DNA of 64,000 nucleotides, taken from the NCBI RefSeq assembly GCF_001641265.1, contig NW_020167528.1, positions 434,001 to 498,000 on the forward strand, given 5' to 3'. The notes under the pieces were generated by a model that was not told the DNA's origin, made no database searches, and saw nothing but the letters and a program-made list of their open reading frames with translations. The position numbers and the translations under genes are program-made. This document shows, one piece after another, positions 54,781-64,000 of this stretch. How positions within the stretch are numbered: position 1 is the stretch's first letter; each line of letters begins with the position of its first letter. This DNA is from Pseudogymnoascus destructans (taxonomy: Eukaryota; Ascomycota; Leotiomycetes; Thelebolales; Thelebolaceae).

Positions 54781-55078
54781 CACTTATAATGTAAAAGACT
54801 GGACTGGACCGGACTGTTCTTAGGAAAGACCGAACGGTCTAGTCTTTTAAACAGTCCTCAATTTTCGCAAACAGTCCACACTCTAAAAAAAGACTGGACT
54901 ATTATCAGTCCGGTCTTTTAAAGGGACCTCAACTTTAGCAAACAGTCTACACTCTAAAAAAAAGACTAGAATGTTATCAGTCCGGTCTTTTTGTCTCACG
55001 GTCCAGTCCTAAAAAAAAAGACTGGACCATAAAACAGTCCTCACTCAACATTAAAAGACCGGACCGGACCGGACCGTG
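54781..55078. repeat. Right subterminal array of the TIR element
   Basis: Repeated blocks of AAAAAGACTGGACT, CAGTCCGGTCTTTT, CAAACAGTCCACACTCTAAA at 54797-55060. Similar GGACTGGACC motifs occur in inverse orientation at 50750-51080. Confidence 0.85.
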
Positions 55079-55092
55079 GCCAGTCTATTCCT

Positions 55093-55413
55093 TATATATT
55101 TAGTAAGCCAGCTCTGTGATGGTGGAGGCTGTGGGCTCCGGAGCTGGCATACTGCAGTAAACACCATACTCCTATTCGCTCCAAGCCCTAGGTGATACTG
55201 CTCTAAAATCCACTTCTTAAGGGTCTCTGTCTGAGCAGTAGAAAGCACCTTATTCTGACCCCCATAAGGCCGCTTCATCTGCTGGGCTGCTCGGGCGATT
55301 CTTGACTGTATAGTTGACCTAGGGACCTTAAAAATCTGACTAGCAACACCTGCAGATTCAGAGGGGTTTGCTGCTAGCCATTCACAGGCATTTGATGGAC
55401 GAGACTCTTCCAT
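55093..55413 (-). pseudogene. pogo-2-like transposase N-terminal fragment
   Basis: Starts at 55413 (MEESRPSNACEWLAANP). It carries the helix-turn-helix ESAGVASQIFKVPRSTIQSR and GGQNKVLSTAQTETLKKWI, ending SWLTKYIRNR at the TIR-element boundary. It is similar to residues 1-105 of the transposase at 31533 but clearly divergent. No catalytic residues remain. Confidence 0.75.
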
Positions 55414-55593
55414 TGAATGAATTACATTTAATTACTATATAAAATACTATGTGTGGGAATGCTCAAGGTTTTGGTAAAGAGTAGCGGTGAACATATGCAA
55501 GTTGTGAGTTGCCGCAACCCGCTTCCTCTCACATGAAGTGCCGCAACTCGCTTACTCCAACCTTGAGCAAAGCTCAAGGTTGGTCACGACGAT
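55093..55593 (-). mobile_element. Right end of a pogo-2-like transposon
   Basis: The terminal part holds tandem GTTGCCGCAAC/GTGCCGCAACTCGCTT motifs and a CCAACCTTGAGC-GCTCAAGGTTGG hairpin, then CACGACGAT before the T of a TA (the A lies at 58134 past the hAT insertion). This matches the hairpin-CGAT-TA end of the element at 29376-31653. The left part is missing, cut by the TIR element at 55092. Confidence 0.65.
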
Positions 55594-55594
55594 T

Positions 55595-58128
55595 CAGTGT
55601 GGCCCGAGTACTACTCGTTGTGAGTACTACTCGAGGAATTACTCAAGTAGTACTCGACTCGAAGAAATCTGAACTACTCGAGTACTACTCGAGTAGTTGC
55701 CAAGACAGCCAAGAGAGCGGGGTAAGGACGTAGACAGAATTATAGCATAGGCAAAGTGAAGCTTTCAATGACTTGAATATTACTGTGATACTTACCATCG
55801 TCAAGATGAGCGAGTCTTCGCTATCAACGCCGCCCCTAGATGACCCGAGCGAATATGAGAATGCCTCTCAAGATCCACTCTTGCCCCTACCAATTGTACG
55901 CATGCCTGTACGGCCTCAAGACCAACTGTTACCAGATTCTGACTCAATCCTCTTTGCAAAGGGTCTATACTCTCGTACTATTCTTGATAATGCGCCTTTA
56001 AGAATATCATTTAAGTGCTTGCAGCCACATTGCACATTATACACCATCACAACCTACAAAGATGCAGACAACGAGTAATCTTTGGAAGCATTTAAAGACA
56101 CAACATCCAGCAATACATGCACAATATAAGAAAAAGCATGTTCAAGATGGAGATACACAGCCTTCTTCTTCAACTACAGCTACATTCTTCCAGCCTCGCA
56201 AAGTACCTAGCCATGCACCAAATTCGTCAAAATTTAGAGAGCTTCTACTCTCTTTTATTGTGTCTAATAACCTACCATTGCGTACATCTGAGAGTCTATC
56301 CTTCCGGCAGCTTGTTAGCCATTTAAATCCAACAACACTTGTAATTGGACGGACGACAATTGCAAGAGACTTGCAACGGATATTTTGCATTCATAAAGCA
56401 AGGTTACAACTTGAATTACAGCAGCATACTGCACAAGGTGGACGGATATCTTTAACAACTGATACTTGGTCTGCACGCAACTATTCTGAATACGCTGCCG
56501 TAACAACACATTGGATCTCTGATAAGTGGCAGTTACGATGTACAGTCTTAGATGTTATTGAGCTACAAGAGCCAATCCATTCTGGTGAATATCTTGCAGG
56601 GCAGTTAATAGCTGTTACAGACGACTATGGTATTACTCCTGCAGTTTTTACTATCACTCGTGATAACGCTTCTGCAAACACTACCATGCTCTCAGAATAT
56701 GAGAACTTAGCATGCAAGAACGAAACTACATTACAGCAACCATGGGCATATACAACAAAAGAAGGCGATGTCAGATGTATTGGGCACATTATAAACCTTG
56801 CTGTTCAAGCTGCTTTAACATCGTTAAAGGCAGTACCAGCAGATGAGCCAAACGCATACCGCCTTGAGTATGGAGCTGCCCGAGTTCCATCACTACCAGA
56901 AAATGAGTCAGTAGCTGTTCTTAGCAAACTTCGGCATCATATATATGTGTTTCGCAACCGACGACAATGGAAGGATGCCTTAAAAAAGCAATGTGAAGCT
57001 GCAAATATTGAGTTTAAGCAGCTTAGCCTCGATATGCCAGTACGATGGAGCTCAACATATTATATGCTTCATTTAGCGTTAAGATTACAAGGTCCAATAA
57101 CAGCTCTCTGTGCATCTCAACAGCTTGATTTAAGTATGAAAGATATAGCTTTAACAGCAAAAAATTGGCAAACGATGAAGGCATTATTAGATTTTTTCTA
57201 TATCTTTATACGCCCAACAGAGAAGCTACAAGGCTCTTCTTATCCTACTTTAAATTATGCTGTTATAAGTATATGAGAATGACGCAAAAGCTTGAAAGTC
57301 TTTAAAGCTGGATATACAGAGAATAGCACAATATACGATGCTTGTTTAGCAGCATTAAAAAAGCTTATGAGTATTATACACTTGCAACAAATCAACAGCG
57401 GAGTCATTCAACTATAGCTACAATATGCGACCCACGTTATAACTTTAACGTATTTGATATTATTTGGCCAAAAAGCATTCAAGACACGTGAAAAAGGTGG
57501 GCAAAAGCACAATGGCAAGACTGTTATTATAAATATTCAGGCAAGGCATTAGACATCCAAGCAGCAAAGGTTATGGAAAGTATCCAAGATGAGGAATTAG
57601 AAGATGAGAATTCTAAGAAGACAGAGTCTGATTCTGAGGATGAGCTATATGTCTCACAACGGCAGCCAGATTTAGATCCAGAATGGAAGCGCTGGATGAA
57701 CGAGCCAACTCTTGGGCCTAAAATTGATATACTCAAGTTTTGGGCAAGTAAGCAATACCAATATCCAATACTTGCCGCAATTGCCAAAGATCATTTAGCA
57801 ATTCCTGCTACATCAGCGGAATCTGAGCGAGTGTTTAGTGTTGGTGGCGATATTATTACAAAGAAACGGAACAGATTAGCACCATCTACACTACGATATC
57901 TTATATGTCTTAAGAATTGGGGCGTGGTATCAGCAGGTGAGGATTCAGAGGAAGATGAGGATGCATAGTTACTGTATTTCCATAGTCTATATAGCTATCA
58001 ATCATGTTTTCATTTTTATACTCGAGTAGTACTCGTAGTACTCGAGTACTACTCTACTCGAGCCCAAAAAACAGTACTCTACTCGAAGATCTCTGAGTAG
58101 TACTCTGAGTAGTACTCGGGCAACACTG
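55595..58128 (+). mobile_element. Second BED-hAT transposon
   Basis: Ends CAGTGTGGCCCGAGTACT at 55595 and AGTACTCGGGCAACACTG ending at 58128, matching those of the element at 3495-5976 and with similar GAGTACT subterminal motifs. The flanks share only CGATT (55590-55594 and 58129-58133) rather than 8 bp. It is inserted exactly at the end of the pogo-2-like element. Confidence 0.9.
55806..57968 (+). pseudogene. hAT transposase, second copy, frameshifted
   Basis: Starts at 55806 (MSESSLSTPPLDDPSEYEN), corresponding to the ATG at 3667. The BED finger is interrupted by a frameshift near 56060 (CLQPHCTLYT / TTSNLWKHLKTQHP). The catalytic region is intact to 57276 (TDTWSARNYSEYAAVT, TRDNASANTTM, DMPVRWSSTYYML). 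A broken segment (57265-57560) has at least two frameshifts and stops, then an intact C-terminal dimerisation region follows (AIPATSAESERVFSVGGD) with an acidic tail to 57968. The damage differs from copy 1, so the two decayed independently. Confidence 0.9.
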
Positions 58129-58171
58129 CGATTACACGAAATTCACTTGTCCCTTACAAAATTCATATAAA

Positions 58172-58852
58172 CTAGCTGCTGTAGGAGGTGTAGCTGTAAT
58201 CGTTTATCCCTTGGGACATAGATATAGCTCTTGAATAAGAGAAGTCCTTGCTGATTTTTTGAGAAATTTTCTTAAGAGAGGAACCTTTCTTCTGGAGGTA
58301 TTCCAAAGTTCTTTTGGCAAAGGGGTCGTGGTTGTAAGCATCTTTGAATGCTTTAAGAAGTGTTGCTGAGGGTGTATAGTCTTTAAAGGTCTCTGGTTTC
58401 TGAGAAGAGGTAATGGGGGCAACTTGTTCTTGAGGGGATAAGTTTACCCCCAAGTCCTCTGTAGTACGAGGGTTGCTTAAAGATGCTGCTATAAGCTTTG
58501 TAGAGTCTAGCAGGGCCTTTGTATTGCTTGTTTTAGCAGAATCTTGGTAGTCATGTCTTCTTGAGAGCAGATCTGCTCTTTGATTCTTGGCCCCTGAGAC
58601 ATGTTTTATAACAAAGTCAAAACCTCCTAGTTGTTCAGACCACCTTGCTTGTCGTCGATTGAGCTGTTTAGTGGTTGTAAAGGTCAAGAGATTTGAATGG
58701 TCACTGTAAATAGTGATAGGATAGTTTGCCCCTTCAAGGTAGCATCTCCAATGCTTTAGAGAACATACTATGGCAAGCAGTTCCTTGTCTGTAATGGGAT
58801 AGTTTTGTTCGGCTGCTGATAGCTTTCTTGAGTAAAATGGGGCTCTTGGAAA
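58172..58852 (-). pseudogene. Ty3-like pol fragment (RNase H end), third family
   Basis: The minus-strand frame has FYSRKLSAAEQNYPITDKEL, YSDHSNLLTFTTTKQLNRR and HVSGAKNQRADLLSRRHDY, then a linker. It is the end of RNase H plus the connection toward integrase of a Ty3-like element that differs from gypsy-1 and gypsy-2. Neither end is preserved, and no LTR was found. Confidence 0.8.
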
Positions 58853-58862
58853 GCTTCACAAC

Positions 58863-59560
58863 ATTGAACGGTCACCACAACAAATTGCTGAATTTAGAGA
58901 GTATAGCCAAGGCAAAAGGCTTGAACGGGACAACTCAACTTGCTGGAACTCATGGTCTCATATGATTGGCTGCACTCTACGGCCTGGTGTTTAGCCTGCA
59001 ATTCGGATGTTTTGCTCAGAGCACAAGGACGAGCTTTGGGATGATACTTTGACTACTGATGAGTGGTCTCATCTTGAAGGAGTATTTGGGATTCTCAAGA
59101 TCCTAGAACAAACATGTAGAAGGCTCGTTTGGCTCTCTTGGCAAGGTTATTATGACCATGGATTTTTTGCTTAAGCTTTTCGAAGACATTACAGAGTCAA
59201 AAACGGAAATCAAATATTCAGATGCAATTAAATCTATGGCTAATGACGCATGAAATAAGCTCAACAAGTACTACAATATGACAGAGGCAAGCGAGGCTTA
59301 TATTGCTTCAATTGTTCTTAATCCTCAGATCAAATGGGTGTACTTTACAAAGCAATGGCCTGATTGGATTAATCAAGCTAAAAAGGACATGTTGGCCTTC
59401 TGGAAGACTTATTACAGTAGTTACAAACATTTTTGAGGATCTTTTAGAGCCTCAAAGGGTCTATGAAGATGGCCAGTCAGAGGTCTCAAAATTCCGGCAG
59501 CAGAACAACCCTCAGCATGAAGAATGTGATGAGTATGAGATGTATTGCTTGACTCCTCGG
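58863..59560 (+). pseudogene. hAT transposase internal remnant
   Basis: The plus-strand frames contain NIERSPQQIAEFREYSQGK, NSTCWNSWSHMI, WDDTLTTDEWSHLEGVFGIL and SEAYIASIVLNPQIKWVYF with several frameshifts and stops. This is the middle-to-late region of a hAT transposase, of the same type as the remnant at 28535-29032. The end is cut by the solo LTR at 59566. Confidence 0.7.
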
Positions 59561-59565
59561 CTTAG

Positions 59566-59983
59566 TGTAACGCTGACTTCTAAATGATAGAAGACACAGA
59601 GGTTCTCTTGCGTAAAGGTTTACTTATCAGAGGAGGCAGGGGATCAGACACAAAGGCTTCAAGTAACACGTTACTAGTATATAACAAATACTGTATTGAG
59701 TTGAGCATGAAGCTCCTATCTAAGGAAATACTATCTACTTATATAGTGGCGTCATGCCTCATAGGTAATCTGGATAGTTGGCGGATAGCTAGATATTCAG
59801 GATAGTTCGTGGATAGCTCAACTATCCAATATCCACTAGTTTCTGCAACTATCCATTAGCCCCGTCACATGGCAGCCTACCCCGCTTCCCACTGTGACTC
59901 ACACGTCACGTTATGTGACTCACACGTCACGTTACTAGGCCCTGGCCCTGTAACTATGACATCATGTTACTATAGCCGTAACA
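59566..59983 (-). repeat. Solo LTR, family B, reverse orientation
   Basis: A 418-bp complement of the gypsy-2 5' LTR (TGTAACGCTG to GCCGTAACA on the plus strand). No clear flanking duplication was seen. A second solo copy faces it at 60029. Confidence 0.9.
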
Positions 59984-60028
59984 ACAAGCTGTTTACTTCA
60001 AAATTTTATAAATCTTTAATGGCACTTT

Positions 60029-60415
60029 TGTTATGGCTACAGTAACGTGATGTCATGGTTACAGGACCAGGGCCTAGTAACGTGACGTGTGAGTCACAGG
60101 GGGCAAGCGGGGTAGGCTGCCATGTGACGGGGCTAATGGATAGTTGCAGAAACTAGTGGATATTGGATAGTTGAGCTATCCACGAACTATCCTGAATATC
60201 TAGCTATCCGCCAACTATCCAGATTACCAATGAGGCATGATGCCACTATATAAGTAGATAGTATTTCCTTAGATAGGAGCTTCGTGCTCAACTCAATATA
60301 GTATTCTTTACAATACTGTAACATGTTACTTGGAAAGCCTTTGTGTCTAATTCTGTCAAGTCAACCTTACGCAAGAAACCTCTGTGTCTTCTATCGTTTA
60401 GAAGTCAGCGTTACA
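60029..60415 (+). repeat. Solo LTR, family B, forward orientation
   Basis: A 387-bp copy (TGTTATGGCT to CAGCGTTACA) that differs from the 418-bp copies chiefly by lacking one ACGTGACGTGTGAGTCAC-type duplication and short deletions near its 3' part. Only 45 bp separate it from the reverse copy. Confidence 0.9.
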
Positions 60416-60441
60416 TAGTAGCGAAATGTAGATGTGGTAGT

Positions 60442-60520
60442 GAAAGTAAGCTAGATTGAATCTAAAGAGAGAAGAAGAAGAAGAAGAAAGGAAGGTGAGG
60501 CTATTCCTTGTAATATACAG
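60442..60520 (+). repeat. Dispersed purine-rich repeat (copy 2)
   Basis: The same unit as at 3005-3083 (GTAAGCTAGATTGAATCTAA, (GAA)n, GGTGAGGCTATTCCT). Confidence 0.6.
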
Positions 60521-60892
60521 TTGCCTGCTTAGTGGTTGTAACCTTGCTAGCTAAGGCTGCTCTATATAGAAGCATAGTAGTCCTAGTGGACCTAGAGTAG
60601 CACATGATGATGTGGTCTAGGGTCTTATGGCAGCCATAGGAGCAGAGTAGTTAGGGACGCCTAACTACAAGGAGCCTATAGAGTGTGGCCCTAGGGAGGT
60701 CGAGCTCTAGTGGTGATTTCACCTAGTAGCTAGCCCTAGCGACTAGCAGCACCACTAGACAACAACGCCATAGGCCTTAAATACCTTTCATGCCTAATAG
60801 CTAAACCAGCAGACTTCGCAGCACTCCTCTAGGTTACAGAGTTCTACATAAAAATCTATATACGCTAGGCTAGCCTAGCACACTTACCCCTA

Positions 60893-62811
60893 ACGTAAGT
60901 CATGGCGTAACCGGGAGAATGGCGTAAACGGGATAGTGGGGGAAGACCGACCACGAAGAAAGCGAAAAGTAGAGTATTATTACTTTAGTATTCAACTATA
61001 ATGCAGCCATATACTTCTTCTGGGTTCTCATCCTCCTCGACATTCTCGGTTTGGTCAGGTACAGTGATATTTGTCGCTGTACTCTTGCCTTTGGTAGTCG
61101 CTTTCTGGGTGGCCTCCTCGGCCTCAATGACTTGGGAGCGTAATTCCTCTGTAGTTATGTGGAATTGGCCCTTTAAAATTGCGCGTTTCCCTTTGCTCTG
61201 TGCTTTCCGTGTTTGTATAATCGATCGTAGGTTATCTGCCTCGCGTTGGTGTAAGAAGTTGCATGTATTAAGTCACTCAGTCTCATCAGCCAACCGACGG
61301 ATATATCGAGTAGTGGGTGTGTTTAGGACTGTACGCGTCTCTAAGGCCGCAACCAGGACAGTGTTCGCTTTGCGCAATGTAGAACAGTCGGGTGGACTAC
61401 TGTTCTGAAAGACATTGTCAAAAATATCGTACTCAGTTGGTGTTTTTGGTCGATCATCTGTCACATCTGTCTGTTGGAGCGTCACCATCCGGATCACCCG
61501 TTGAGGTTGGAAAGGTTGTAGACCAGCACCCCTCCACGCAGATGTAATATTATGAGTAGATAGCGCAATTGCTCTCGCTTTGATGTATGCAGATAACCAT
61601 TCTGCTTTTTGTATGCGTGTAAGTTGCGCTTCATTCAAATGTGAGAGCGCACTTGTGAGATGTTTTTTCAATGGTCCGAAGACTGCAACATCGAGTGGTT
61701 GCAACACATGGGAAGTGTGCGGTGGGAGGACAAGGATAGATATTCGATTTTGCATACAATGGGATATAAAGCCTCCACTTATATGACTGTCGTGGCCATC
61801 GCATATGAGTAACCGTTGTTGTTGTGCTCCATTAGATGTCGCTTTCGCATGCGTTGCTGGTTCAAACACGCATTTTAACCACTCGATGCCATGTAAGTTG
61901 CTTGTCCAACCCTTTGTATTAGCAGAGAAGTGCCATTTATCGATAACCTCAGGAGGGATCCAGTTTTGTAAGACGTTCCGACCCTTGAATATAAAGAGGG
62001 TTAATGGTCGTTCCATCCATACAGATGCATTCAACAGCAGACACCCATTCCTGCCGGCCTTGGTGTGCCTGGTGACATGTACGGAGTGTAGAATCAACGA
62101 TGATCCGAGTACACTCCATAGTGCCAATCGAAAATCCAGTTTCATCCATGTTATACACGTTGTGTTCTTGTATTCCTAGACGCGCCACAAGGTCCTTGTA
62201 TGCGTCAAACCACCCCGTTAACACATCTTTTGTAACTCCACTCATTCTTTGTGCTTCGACCCGTCTGCCTAGTTGGATTTGTAAATGCGGATGTCGTTTT
62301 ATAAACCGTGGGACCCAGTCTTGTCCAAGGGGAAAGTTCAGAATCTCTTCGTGATGCGTGTGTTGGGCATGTTGACTGTTAGGGTGCGACAGTTCGAAAA
62401 CGCGGCATCGGTTGACACGGATTTCGTCAGCAATATCCCGCAATATACGGTGACTAGGAGCATATCCACTAATTGTTAGCACCTTAATCCACTTTAAAAG
62501 TGTCTGCTCTTGCGCTGGCGATAGCAGTTGTTGTTGTTGTCGAGCTTCTCTCCGTGACAGTTTCCCATTAACGTGTTGAAGGACTGTGTCTGGCCGAAGG
62601 TGTAAAGCCTTTGCAGCACTGTACGAAGATTTGTATAATCCGGATTTAACTCCAGCAACAGCTTGTGCCAATAAAACTTCTAGTTCTTCAGCTTTCTGAC
62701 TACGCTTTCGCACCATGTTGGGGGTTTACATTGGTTTGGTGATACTCTTGATGCTCAATATTCCCCACTATCCCGTTTACGCCATTCTCCCGGTTACACC
62801 ATGACTTACGT
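60893..62811 (-). mobile_element. Pogo-3 transposon, complete length, broken gene
   Basis: 1919 bp. Ends ACGTAAGTCATGGCGTAACC at the left and complement ACTTACGT at 62811, with tandem ATGGCGTAA(A/C)CGGGA motifs, bounded by TA on both sides (60891-60892 and 62812-62813). It shares the ACGT|TA ends and duplicated inner motif with pogo-1 but has a different transposase subfamily. Confidence 0.93.
60985..62716 (-). pseudogene. Pogo-3 DDE transposase with a frameshift and an in-frame stop
   Basis: Starts at 62716 (MVRKRSQKAEELEVLLAQAV). The helix-turn-helix and CENP-B-like region is followed by NMDETGFSIGT (Asp 1). A frameshift lies near 62000 within the strand following (DGTTINPL to LFIFKGRNVLQNW). 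The second frame has LICDGHDSHIS (Asp 2) and QPLDVAVFGPLKKH (Asp 3), C-terminal AWRGAGLQPFQP, and a TGA at 61273. After it the same frame continues as GKRAILKGQFHITTEELRS with an acidic end to the stop at 60985. Such a KGQ-helical tail is usual for fungal pogo transposases, so the TGA is likely a mutation. Confidence 0.87.
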
Positions 62812-63310
62812 TATATAGCCTAAGAAAGCCACAACTTCTGCTAGCCCTATAAGGGCTCTAGGTTAACGTGACATAGTCCTAGAGGATATCTACTCTACAT
62901 TTTTGCAAACTAGAAGTTAGGGTATAGGTTAAACACAGCTACACTCCCTTTAATGACACTATACTTTGTTCAAAGACACCCATTCCTAATTTTCCTACTA
63001 TATTACCACCTACTACTAAGCTATAGAGCTGTAACTCCATAGTAAGGCTGCAGGGCACACTACGCACCACACTCGTAGTGGCTCATAACATCAGACCAAC
63101 TAGTCCTACATACACCCCCTTTTAGGAGAACCTCTAAGGCACCGCCCTCTACTAGCAAACCTAACACCATCCTAACTAGTAGGGAAGGCGCTTAGTTAAC
63201 GGGCCTTACAGCTACGCAAACACGTAAGAACTGCTCTCTAAGGCCATACTCTATACATAAACCCATAGCTTAGCACGTCCCCATACCTTTCAGGAGGTCT
63301 TAGGGCTGCG

Positions 63311-64000
63311 TGTTATACCCGCGTCTTGCTAGACGTAAATAAATATCATCATCATCATCGTCTGTCTGTCTGTCTACCACTATGACCACTACTCTACCGC
63401 CCTTCCGCCCCGTAGTCCGCTCAGGTGGTCTAGCCTCCATCATAGCCTCAACCCCCCCCTTCACGCTATCAGTAAACCTCCTCCCGGAAATAAAACCGTG
63501 CATCTGTTCCGTAGAATAACTCAACGACCCCTTTCTTCCATCCCTCCTCACCACTCTCCACTACAGACAATCTCGCTACCCCGTTCCTCCACCAACATAT
63601 CCCTATCATCACTCATGAAATAATAACCCCCCCTTTCCCAGCCCCAACTTTCCCAGCAAAACAAAGCAAAAGCCAAGTATCCTCAAAAAAACGTTAATAG
63701 CAAAGCAAGATAATAAAAATACTCCCCCCCAATCCCATCCATCCGTCCCAACCATCCATCCCTATCACTAACCCTGCACCTAACACCTAACAACCTCCGA
63801 ACCTAAACCCTGAACCGAAAAAAAAGACTCCGTTGTGCACCCCGCTACTTGTGCTGCTGTTTTTACGCCGTTGTGTGATTGATTGATCTGGTTTGTGTGT
63901 CTGCTGCCTGAGCGCCGCACTGGTGATATCTTCTGCAAGAAAAAAAGTAAAAAGAAGGAAATGGAGATGGGGAGATGGAGAGGTGGATGATGGGAGGTGG
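63311..64000. other. Low-complexity right edge without a gene
   Basis: After the TE debris, sequence turns to pyrimidine- and CA-rich stretches with short (ATC)n and (CTGT)n tracts at 63348-63376. The ORF at 63300-63554 overlaps the microsatellite and has no domain. Composition resembles the UTR/promoter DNA around RIM15 at 41.8-42.8 kb, so a non-TE gene may lie beyond the window. Confidence 0.4.

Larger units (their letters stand above)
50733..55092. mobile_element. 4.36-kb terminal-inverted-repeat element with subterminal arrays and nested pogo
   Basis: The two outer 14-bp ends AGGAATAGACTGGC (50733-50746) and its complement (55079-55092) are perfect inverted repeats. Each is followed inward by dense GGACCGGACC/GGACTGGACC motifs and arrays of about 70 bp units. 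Between them lie a hAT transposase 3' half (51490-52531, minus) and a complete pogo-1 transposon (52532-54391). Without the pogo the unit is 2.5 kb. Boundaries are supported by the break of gypsy-2 pol on the left and of a pogo-2-like gene on the right. No matching target duplication could be identified, so the boundary call is tentative. Confidence 0.55.
60540..63310 (-). pseudogene. LINE (Tad1-like) 3'-region remnant, split by pogo-3
   Basis: The minus-strand sequence at 60540-60892 gives LELDLPRATLYRLLVVRR and then CSYGCHKTLDHIIMCYSR. This recalls the C-X-C-X-H-X-C region at the end of fungal LINE ORF2. The sequence at 62812-63310 continues the CTAG-rich character with VLWATTSVV-like fragments. 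Many stops and no intact domain make this a tentative call. Splitting at TA by pogo-3 is clear. Confidence 0.4.

Noticed and set aside
42960..63310. Starship-type or secondary-metabolite cargo in the TE island
   Set aside because: No tyrosine-recombinase captain gene, no synthase, transporter or regulator genes were seen; contents are transposons and one or two small orphans.
1..64000. tRNA and rRNA genes
   Set aside because: A visual search for B-box-like GGTTCGA motifs with cloverleaf context and for rRNA core sequences found none. A covariance-model scan would be needed to exclude them.

Overview
The window is nuclear DNA of a filamentous ascomycete (Pezizomycotina). The evidence is short GT-AG introns of 44-60 nt, compact genes on both strands, and orthologues of FDH, MTQ1, AIM32, CLA4, GRS1, RPF1 and RIM15, beside Fot1/pogo-type, hAT, Ty3-like and probable LINE elements. 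I cannot fix the class or genus from the sequence alone. No rRNA, tRNA, CRISPR array, secondary-metabolite cluster or tyrosine-recombinase 'captain' was seen.

Layout. 1-6.35 kb: repeat-rich left edge with a truncated Fot1-like transposon, a solo LTR (family A), and a hAT element (3495-5976, perfect 8-bp target duplication) nested in a palindromic MITE-like repeat. 6.35-20.6 kb: gene-dense housekeeping block with NAD formate dehydrogenase (-), mitochondrial release-factor methyltransferase MTQ1 (-) divergent from AIM32 (+), PAK kinase CLA4 (-), and glycyl-tRNA synthetase GRS1 (-) divergent from ribosome-biogenesis factor RPF1 (+). 20.7-32 kb: TE island with a decayed Ty3-like element between two LTR-A copies, two copies of a second pogo family (pogo-2), and hAT debris. 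32-36.1 kb: gene-free stretch holding several minisatellites and a perfect 34-bp hairpin. 36.1-41.8 kb: RIM15, a PAS / zinc-finger / AGC-kinase / receiver protein. 42.8-63.3 kb: second, deeply nested TE island. It contains a Ty3-like element with an intact gag and a canonical A AAA AAC slippery site at the gag stop, a 4.36-kb terminal-inverted-repeat element carrying hAT sequence and an intact pogo transposon, a second hAT, a third pogo family, inverted solo LTRs and LINE debris. One well-formed three-exon orphan gene (43808-44328) sits inside this island. 63.3-64 kb: low-complexity sequence without a gene.

How the genes relate. The single-copy genes form no pathway cluster. Two head-to-head pairs share short promoters: MTQ1/AIM32 (both probably mitochondrial) and GRS1/RPF1 (both serving translation capacity). 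CLA4 and RIM15 are signalling kinases for polarity and for nutrient/quiescence control. The repeats record successive insertions whose order can be read from which element interrupts which. Most transposases are broken; the transposase at 52638-54293 is the only one that looks fully intact.
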